From the NCBI GenBank assembly GCA_034435375.1, contig DAOTXR010000073.1:62001-126000 (forward strand): 64,000 bases of DNA. The letters are read 5' to 3'. Positions 58,957 to 64,000 of this stretch are shown piece by piece (position 1 is the stretch's first letter; every line of letters starts with the position of its first letter). The DNA is from DAOTXR01 sp034435375 (GTDB taxonomy: Bacteria > Chloroflexota > Anaerolineae > Aggregatilineales > UBA3940). Position numbers and translations under genes: made by a program. Below the pieces are notes generated by a model, which ran no database searches, was not told the origin of the DNA, and saw only the letters and a list, made by a program, of their open reading frames with translations.

Positions 58957-59524
58957 CCGAACCGTTTCGAGACATGCCCATATCTGATGGCCCTGGCTTC
59001 TTGTGGGTAAAGAGGGCTTTATGCTTCGAGTCATCAAGCTGCTCCAGTATTCTGTCCACAATCCGATCCACGTCTTCAGCAGCATCGATGGCGATTGCCT
59101 CCTGCGGGTCGGGGATTTCGAGCGCGTCGAACTGGCTTTGCAACATGTCCGCCTTCATGTAATGCCCTGATCGCTCCTGCATACGCGCCCAGATAAGTTC
59201 GTAGCTGCCATGCAGGTAGATGAACCGCACCCCCTGGTTGTCGGCGCTGAGCTGACGGCGGTAGCGCTTCTTGAGCGCAGAGCAGGCCAAGACAGCCACC
59301 TGGCCACGGGCGAGGTGGTCTTGGATCAGATCGTGGAGCCGGGCCAGCCAGGGTTCACGATCGCTGTCATCCAGGGGAGTGCCTGTGGCCATCTTGGCGA
59401 CATTCTCTGGTGGGTGGAAATCGTCGCCATCGAAAAACGGGCAACCCAATCGCTCTGCCAGCGCCCGACCAACTGTCGATTTTCCACACCCAGAGACACC
59501 CATCAGCACAATGACCAACGCCAT
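58952..59524 (-). CDS. gntK: Gluconokinase
   Basis: A 190-residue GntK. Walker A is GVSGCGKSTVG (residues 9-19), followed by FFDGDDFHPPENVAKMATGTPLDDSDREPWL, the family's gluconate-binding stretch, and ACSALKKRYRRQL. It phosphorylates gluconate to 6-phosphogluconate, feeding the pentose-phosphate or Entner-Doudoroff route. I choose the ATG at 59524 (MALVIVLMG), with GGGAGAGGG upstream. It lies directly before the glycosidase gene in the same direction, suggesting a link between sugar release and use. Confidence 0.95.
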   Translation of the reverse strand: MALVIVLMGVSGCGKSTVGRALAERLGCPFFDGDDFHPPENVAKMATGTPLDDSDREPWLARLHDLIQDHLARGQVAVLACSALKKRYRRQLSADNQGVRFIYLHGSYELIWARMQERSGHYMKADMLQSQFDALEIPDPQEAIAIDAAEDVDRIVDRILEQLDDSKHKALFTHKKPGPSDMGMSRNGSV

Positions 59525-60008
59525 CCCTCTCCCTACTACACTTCCCAAAGGCAGGGAAACCGCCATCGACTGGGATAACCCGTCACCAAAGTCAAAAGAG
59601 GCGGGATTAAGCCAGGGCAGGCGCGACCTCAACTCCCTCGCTTCCCACAGCGCTGGGCAGAAGCGCGTCTCAGAATGGCCCGGCTGCGGGCAGGGTCAGC
59701 CTGCCGTGGGCCTTTCCTCAGCGACAGGCCGGATCACAACCAACGCCAGCCTACACGGGCAGACTCAGGTGCAGCGACACCAGTTTACTGCTGCCCCACC
59801 ATTTTGTCACCACGAAGGGGTCCACAGGCCAGTGGGGGCATCCCCGGCGCTGGAGATTGGCGCGTTTTCCGCTTTATGCCTAAACTCCGGATCGGGCCAG
59901 CCTAAGTGTTTCTCTGAAGGTCTCTAAAAAAACTTTCAGAGGAACACTTAGCCGGCCCCCCTTTTCGACTCCTTGCATCTCAACGACTGGAAAGAGGTAC
60001 GCCTTCCC
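59525..60008. other. Divergent intergenic region between gntK and a CPBP gene
   Basis: Open frames cross this 484-base region but none has coding character. A small hairpin (GGCAGG/CCTGCC, near 59690) and the third 50-bp palindrome (59902-59951) are the only structures I see. Confidence 0.5.
59902..59951. repeat. 50-bp imperfect palindrome, copy 3 of 3 (best copy)
   Basis: CTAAGTGTTTCTCTGAAGG pairs with CTTTCAGAGGAACACTTAG at 17 of 19 positions, around an A-rich centre. It is the most symmetrical copy of the family seen at 4210 and 17161, 58 bases before the CPBP start codon. Confidence 0.8.
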
Positions 60009-60692
60009 ATGACCACCACCGATTCCTCAGACACCATCGCGCTGCTAGGGCTGCGTCTGCCGTGGAAGCTCACCGTTGCGGCAGTGCTGAGCACCCTGCT
60101 GGTGATGGCCGACTTTTACTATCAGCCCAGTGCGCTCTTCCTGCCCAACGACACCTTTGCCGACCGGGTGCATGGCGGCGCTATCGAGGACGTGGCCTTC
60201 TACCTGGTTATCCCGCTGCTCGTGATCGTGCTGGCGTTCCGCGAGCGACCTGCTGACTACGGCTTCACCCTGGGCAACTGGCAAGCCGGGCTAAAGTGGA
60301 TGCTGATCGCGTGGGCAGTCTCAGCGCCGATACTTCTTCTGGCCGCACACGCGCCAGGCATGGCCGGCTACTACCGCCGTTTCGACATGCCGCTCATGGA
60401 CCTGGCAGCGACTGTAGCGCTGGAGATGTTGAGCTGGGAATTTCTGTTCCGGGGATTTCTGCTGTTCGCGCTCTATCGGGCGGTCGGGCCGAGCGCGGTC
60501 GTACTTCAGGCAGTGCCCTTTGCGCTGGCCCACCTGGGCAAGCCTCCACTTGAGTCACTCAGCACAATCTTCGGCGGCATGGCGTTTGGCTGGGTGGCAT
60601 GGCGCACCCAGTCGTTCCTCTACCCGTTCCTGATCCACTGGTTTGTGATGATGTGTGTGGCGGTGGTCGCCTCGCGGCTGGCGGGCGGCTGA
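60009..60692 (+). CDS. CPBP-family intramembrane protease-like protein
   Basis: A 227-residue membrane protein with about seven helices. The CPBP (Abi/CAAX-protease) motifs are partly kept: motif 1 reads MLSWEFLFRG, where the first Glu of the usual EExxxR is Trp; motif 2 is FALAH; motif 3 is FLIHWFVM, with the His but not the Asn. A protease is still possible, since a WExxxR variant is common in the family, but activity is uncertain. Start at ATG 60009 with AAGAGGT upstream. Confidence 0.8.
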   Translation: MTTTDSSDTIALLGLRLPWKLTVAAVLSTLLVMADFYYQPSALFLPNDTFADRVHGGAIEDVAFYLVIPLLVIVLAFRERPADYGFTLGNWQAGLKWMLIAWAVSAPILLLAAHAPGMAGYYRRFDMPLMDLAATVALEMLSWEFLFRGFLLFALYRAVGPSAVVLQAVPFALAHLGKPPLESLSTIFGGMAFGWVAWRTQSFLYPFLIHWFVMMCVAVVASRLAGG

Positions 60693-60857
60693 GATAGATG
60701 CTGGATAACTGCGTGCAACGATCCACCCTTGTTCGGTACAATCTGGGGCATGGGAAAATCAGGAAACGTATCACCCGCAGCATGTGACAGACATTTACGC
60801 CATCGCGCCGAATTATTGGTAAAATAAACGCGAATTATCTAAATACTCCACGCAGAA

Positions 60858-60892
60858 GGGGCACAGGCGTACTGTACAGCGTGTTGTGCCCC
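60858..60892 (+). promoter_or_regulatory. Hairpin in the ccmE leader
   Basis: GGGGCACA (60858-60865) pairs with TGTGCCCC (60885-60892), with a partly paired loop; 41 bases before ccmE. No T-run follows. Confidence 0.5.
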
Positions 60893-60933
60893 GCCGAGTC
60901 TAACGTCAAAGACATGCTATCAGGAGACGCACA

Positions 60934-61458
60934 ATGGCTGAAGCGACCATCGAAACCTCCCACACCGCGCCCGCCCGCTCTGGAGGGCGTCTCAAGTTCA
61001 TCATTGGCGGCGTGATCATGCTGGCTGCGGTGGTGTATCTGATCGTCAGCAACCTCAGCACCCAGCAGGAATACTTTATGACGGTCAACGAGCTGATGTC
61101 TCGCCAGTCTGAGTTGGTGGGGCGCAACATCCGCATCTCCGGCGTGGTGTTGGGCGACACGATTGAGTACGACGGCCAGACGCTGAGTTTCGTGATCGCC
61201 CACATTCCCGACTCAGCCGCAGAGATCGAGGACGAGGGGGGATTGGCTGAAGTGCTGCACACGGCGGCCAACGATGCGACTACGTCTCGCGTTCGGGTAG
61301 TGCTGTACAACGAGCCAAAGCCCGACCTGTTGAAGCACGAGGCGCAGGCGATTGTCACGGGCACGCTGGGAGAGGATGGAATTTTCTATGCCGACGAACT
61401 CTTGCTCAAGTGCCCCACCCGCTACGAAGAAGCCGTCCCTGAGCAAGTGCAGGGGTAA
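60934..61458 (+). CDS. ccmE: Cytochrome c maturation haem chaperone CcmE
   Basis: A 174-residue CcmE. One membrane helix (about 20-40) precedes an OB-fold domain (about 48-150, with ELMSRQSELVGRNIRISGVVLGDTIEYD). The haem-binding residue, His in most bacteria (HxxxY), is here Cys160 in CPTRY, so it belongs to the CxxxY class known from some archaea and anaerobic bacteria. It receives haem on the outer side of the membrane and passes it to CcmF. ccmF follows after 65 bases. AGGAG is upstream of the ATG. Confidence 0.92.
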   Translation: MAEATIETSHTAPARSGGRLKFIIGGVIMLAAVVYLIVSNLSTQQEYFMTVNELMSRQSELVGRNIRISGVVLGDTIEYDGQTLSFVIAHIPDSAAEIEDEGGLAEVLHTAANDATTSRVRVVLYNEPKPDLLKHEAQAIVTGTLGEDGIFYADELLLKCPTRYEEAVPEQVQG

Positions 61459-61523
61459 GGTCTGCACCGATCCGCATCGTCCCGTCCGTTCGCACGACCT
61501 GGCCCACAGGAGGCTGAACCCCC

Positions 61524-63707
61524 ATGAACGCTGAACTGGGCATTGTCCTGTTGTTGCTGGCCTTCGTCAGCTCATTGTACGCGCTGATCGCCTCACTGGT
61601 GGGAGCACGCCAAGGCCATGACAGGCTGATCGAGAGCGCACGCAACGCAGCCATCATCACCTGGCCGCTGCTGACGCTGGCCTCGCTGATGCTGATCGGC
61701 CTGCTGGTGCGCGGCGACTTCAACGTGGCCTACGTGTGGGCTGTCACCAGCCGCTCGATGCCGGCCTATCTCAAAGTCACGGCGCTGTGGGGATCGCAGG
61801 CTGGATCGCTGCTCTTCTGGGCCTGGCTGATGAGCACCTTCACCGCCGGGGCCATGCTGCGCAATTGGCAACGAGAGCGCAACCTGATGCCCTACGTGAT
61901 TGCCTCCAGCATGGGGACACTGGCCTTTTTCATTCTGCTAGTCGCTTTCTGGGAAAACCCCTTTGCCCGCTACTTCCAGACGCCGCGTGGCGATATCGCG
62001 CCCGCGCTGTTCGGCCCCTCGGCGGTGCTGAGCGGGCTGGCCGACTTCTTACATGCGCTGGGCGAGCGCACGCCAGGTCTGCTGGGGGTGATTTTCAAGG
62101 GTCTCGTCGCGCCTGCCCCACCGTTGGGGTCGACGCCCTTCTTCCCACCAGACGGTCAGGGCCTCAACCCGCTGCTCAGACACTTCGGCATGGTCATCCA
62201 CCCGCCCTTGCTATACCTGGGTTTTGTGAGCTTCGTAGTGCCCTACTCGTTCGGCATGGCAGCCCTGGTGCGCGGCGAGATCAGCGATGCCTGGATTCGA
62301 TCTACGCGCCGCTGGACGCTGGTGGCCTGGCTGTTCCTGAGCCTGGGGCTGATCATGGGAGGCCGTTGGGCCTACGACGTGCTGGGCTGGGGCGGCTACT
62401 GGGGCTGGGACCCGGTGGAGAATGCAGCGCTGATGCCGTGGTTCACTGGCACGGCTTTCCTGCACTCAGTCATGATCCAGGAGAAGCGCGGGATGTTGCG
62501 CCGCTGGAACATGCTGCTGATCACTTTCACCTACCTTCAGGTCATCATCGGCACCTTCCTGACACGCTCCGGCGTGCTCAGCTCGGTGCACTCGTTCGCG
62601 CAGAGCGCCATTGGGCCATTGTTCCTGCTGTTTGTGGCCGCCGCGCTGATCATCAGCGTGTCGCTGCTGGTAAAACGTTGGGATGACCTGGCCGCTGACC
62701 ACCAGCTTGACAGCCTGCTCTCGCGCGAGACGCTGTTCCTGGTCAACAATCTGTTGTTCGTTGGGCTGAACGTCATTGTGGCCATTGGCACGTACTGGCC
62801 GCTGCTGACGGAACTGCTGTCTGACTTCATTCCGACCGTTGAAAAGGCCTCGGTGGGGCCGGGCTATTTCAACCGCACCACGGGGCCGCTGTGGCTGGCG
62901 CTGCTGTTGCTGATGGGCATCGCGCCACTGGTGGCCTGGCAGCGCTCAAGCTGGGCGCGGCTGGGCCGTGCGCTGCTGTGGCCGTTTGGCCTGACGCTGA
63001 TCGGCGTGGCAGCCATGGCTGTGCTGGGAATCCGCAGCCCACTGGCGCTGCTGGGCTATGGCATTGCGCTGCTGACCGGTCTGGTGACGCTGCTTGAGTT
63101 TCACCGTGGGGCGCTGGCGCGTGTCAAGTCTCATGGCGAGAGCTATCTGGCAGCGCTGTGGACGTTGGCAGGGCGCAATCGGCGGCGTTACGGCGGCTAC
63201 ACCATTCACCTGGGCGTTGTTATCATGGGGATTGGCATCATCTCGTCCAATCCGCCTTTCCAGCTTGAGACCCAGCAGACAGTGGCTGCCGGGCAGACTA
63301 TCACGCTGGGCGACTATGTGGTGCAATACGACACGCTGGAGCGGTTCATCGCCACAGATGGGCGCCAGGTGACCCGCGCCCGGCTGACGGTCTTCCACAA
63401 CGGGCGCGAAGTGGCGCATCTGACGCCACGCCTGGACAACTACGCGAGCGGCGAACGCGCAACAATCCCGGCCACGCGGATGACCCTTACTGGCGACGAT
63501 CTGTACGTGCTGCTGGTGGCCTGGGAGCAGGTGTCGATGTCCAGCGCGACGATCAAGGTTTACTACAACCCTCTGGTGAATTGGGTGTGGGGCGGTGGAT
63601 TGGTGTTTATCGTGGGGACGTTCATTGCGGCCTGGCCCGACTTCCGCGAAGAGCGCCGCCCCGTGATAGCTGTCAGGCAGAGACCAGTCGCGGCAGCCGG
63701 AGATTGA
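61524..63707 (+). CDS. ccmF: Haem lyase CcmF
   Basis: A 727-residue membrane protein with about 13-15 helices. The tryptophan-rich WWD motif is WGGYWGWDPVENAALMPW (near residue 292), the haem-binding platform; flanking His residues in HPPLLYLGF and in RSGVLSSVHSFAQ supply likely haem ligands. It joins haem from CcmE to apocytochrome c. An extracytoplasmic C-terminal domain (about 575-700) is present. It follows ccmE in an operon; a probable CPBP gene lies 70 bases downstream. Confidence 0.95.
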   Translation: MNAELGIVLLLLAFVSSLYALIASLVGARQGHDRLIESARNAAIITWPLLTLASLMLIGLLVRGDFNVAYVWAVTSRSMPAYLKVTALWGSQAGSLLFWAWLMSTFTAGAMLRNWQRERNLMPYVIASSMGTLAFFILLVAFWENPFARYFQTPRGDIAPALFGPSAVLSGLADFLHALGERTPGLLGVIFKGLVAPAPPLGSTPFFPPDGQGLNPLLRHFGMVIHPPLLYLGFVSFVVPYSFGMAALVRGEISDAWIRSTRRWTLVAWLFLSLGLIMGGRWAYDVLGWGGYWGWDPVENAALMPWFTGTAFLHSVMIQEKRGMLRRWNMLLITFTYLQVIIGTFLTRSGVLSSVHSFAQSAIGPLFLLFVAAALIISVSLLVKRWDDLAADHQLDSLLSRETLFLVNNLLFVGLNVIVAIGTYWPLLTELLSDFIPTVEKASVGPGYFNRTTGPLWLALLLLMGIAPLVAWQRSSWARLGRALLWPFGLTLIGVAAMAVLGIRSPLALLGYGIALLTGLVTLLEFHRGALARVKSHGESYLAALWTLAGRNRRRYGGYTIHLGVVIMGIGIISSNPPFQLETQQTVAAGQTITLGDYVVQYDTLERFIATDGRQVTRARLTVFHNGREVAHLTPRLDNYASGERATIPATRMTLTGDDLYVLLVAWEQVSMSSATIKVYYNPLVNWVWGGGLVFIVGTFIAAWPDFREERRPVIAVRQRPVAAAGD

Positions 63708-63777
63708 GGGGGTCCTCCGGGCCACATGGGAGGCCCGTTCCAGAGCGCCTGGCTTGACAACGAAAGGTCGGCTCGAC

Positions 63778-64000
63778 GTGCACACCATAGTCCATGTCTT
63801 CTGGAACGCCGCCGAGGGCCGCGTTCGCGCCTTCTGGCGGCTCATCATGCAGGGGTTGGCATGGTTCGCCCTTGTGTTGGCAGGGCAGATAGCGATCGGC
63901 GTGTTGGCTGCCGTGCTATGGCTCAGCACGGGCAGCCTGACGTTGGACGATCTTGCCAACCCCCAGACTCTCACTGCCGCGATCTACGGCTCGCCGTGGC
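63778..64000 (+). CDS. Probable CPBP-family membrane protein, N-terminal part
   Basis: An open frame from a GTG at 63778 to the window end (74 codons). It begins VHTIVHVFWNAAEGRVRAFW and has one membrane helix (about 25-50). Stretches such as GRVRAFWRLIMQ followed by a helix are common at the start of CPBP proteins of Chloroflexota, but the motifs that would prove it lie beyond the window. AAAGG is ten bases upstream. Confidence 0.45.
   Translation, partial: MHTIVHVFWNAAEGRVRAFWRLIMQGLAWFALVLAGQIAIGVLAAVLWLSTGSLTLDDLANPQTLTAAIYGSPW

Noticed and set aside
59271..59927. A 218-codon plus-strand frame spanning gntK and the intergenic region
   Set aside because: Half of it is antisense to gntK and the rest has no domain; coding potential appears to be chance.

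Overview
The window looks like chromosomal DNA from a GC-rich member of the Chloroflexota (Anaerolineae-like; the phylum is an inference). The evidence is the mixture of housekeeping genes with eukaryote-like Ser/Thr kinases, FHA proteins and a GAF-rich hybrid histidine kinase, Thr/Pro-rich surface lipoproteins, a Na+-pumping methylmalonyl-CoA decarboxylase, and a CcmE of the CxxxY type. I saw no phage, transposase, CRISPR array or rRNA gene. There is one tRNA gene, Arg-CCT.

Layout. 1-2.0 kb: the 5' part of an aminotransferase gene, a nitroreductase and a PPOX-type flavoprotein, then a cluster of four hairpins. 2.2-5.8 kb (minus): mmdA, an OadG-like subunit, a biotin carrier and an OadB-like subunit, together a sodium-pumping decarboxylase. 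6.3-8.9 kb (plus): panB-panE-panC behind a structured leader; a perfect CRP-type palindrome lies between these two operons. 9.0-13.5 kb (minus): a hybrid histidine kinase, a small membrane protein and a LuxR-type regulator whose receiver has lost its acidic pocket. 13.8-20.2 kb: small membrane and surface proteins, a lipid kinase, a possible XPB-N-like protein and an FHA protein. 20.2-22.3 kb (minus): an rRNA pseudouridine synthase and infC-rpmI-rplT, where infC appears to start at AUA. 22.5-25.8 kb (plus): a promoter, a 29-codon leader ORF and two terminators, then a three-gene ABC exporter operon. 25.9-27.2 kb: two more FHA proteins. 27.6-34.9 kb: recF, an AhpD-like protein, a GNAT enzyme, rsmG, a membrane-protein pair, a PQQ-propeller lipoprotein and a Ham1-type pyrophosphatase. 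35.0-41.6 kb (minus): a complete Dpp/Opp-type ABC importer. 41.9-48.8 kb: coaBC, a Ser/Thr kinase, tRNA-Arg, a sigma-like factor and a 1167-residue kinase/CHASE2/cyclase fusion. 49-53.5 kb: a lipoprotein, an M28 peptidase, a NUDIX hydrolase and an amidase. 53.7-57.2 kb: a second ABC exporter operon. 57.2-60.7 kb: a membrane-anchored glycosidase, gluconokinase and a CPBP protein. 60.9-64 kb: ccmE, ccmF and the start of a probable second CPBP protein.

Functional themes. Coenzyme A supply is covered by panBEC and coaBC, and CoA-thioester energetics by the methylmalonyl-CoA decarboxylase. Phospho-signalling is dense: two Ser/Thr kinases, three FHA proteins, a hybrid histidine kinase and a cyclase-like domain. 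Two ABC-2 exporters and one peptide importer handle transport.

Most noteworthy signals: (1) a leader-peptide/attenuator module ahead of the first exporter; (2) a family of about 50-bp imperfect palindromes at three intergenic sites; (3) the AUA start of infC; (4) three genes for exported proteins with a -10 box only 7-8 nt before the start codon, suggesting leaderless mRNAs; (5) altered key residues in the receiver, cyclase and CoaBC proteins. All names rest on reading motifs by eye; no database search was possible.
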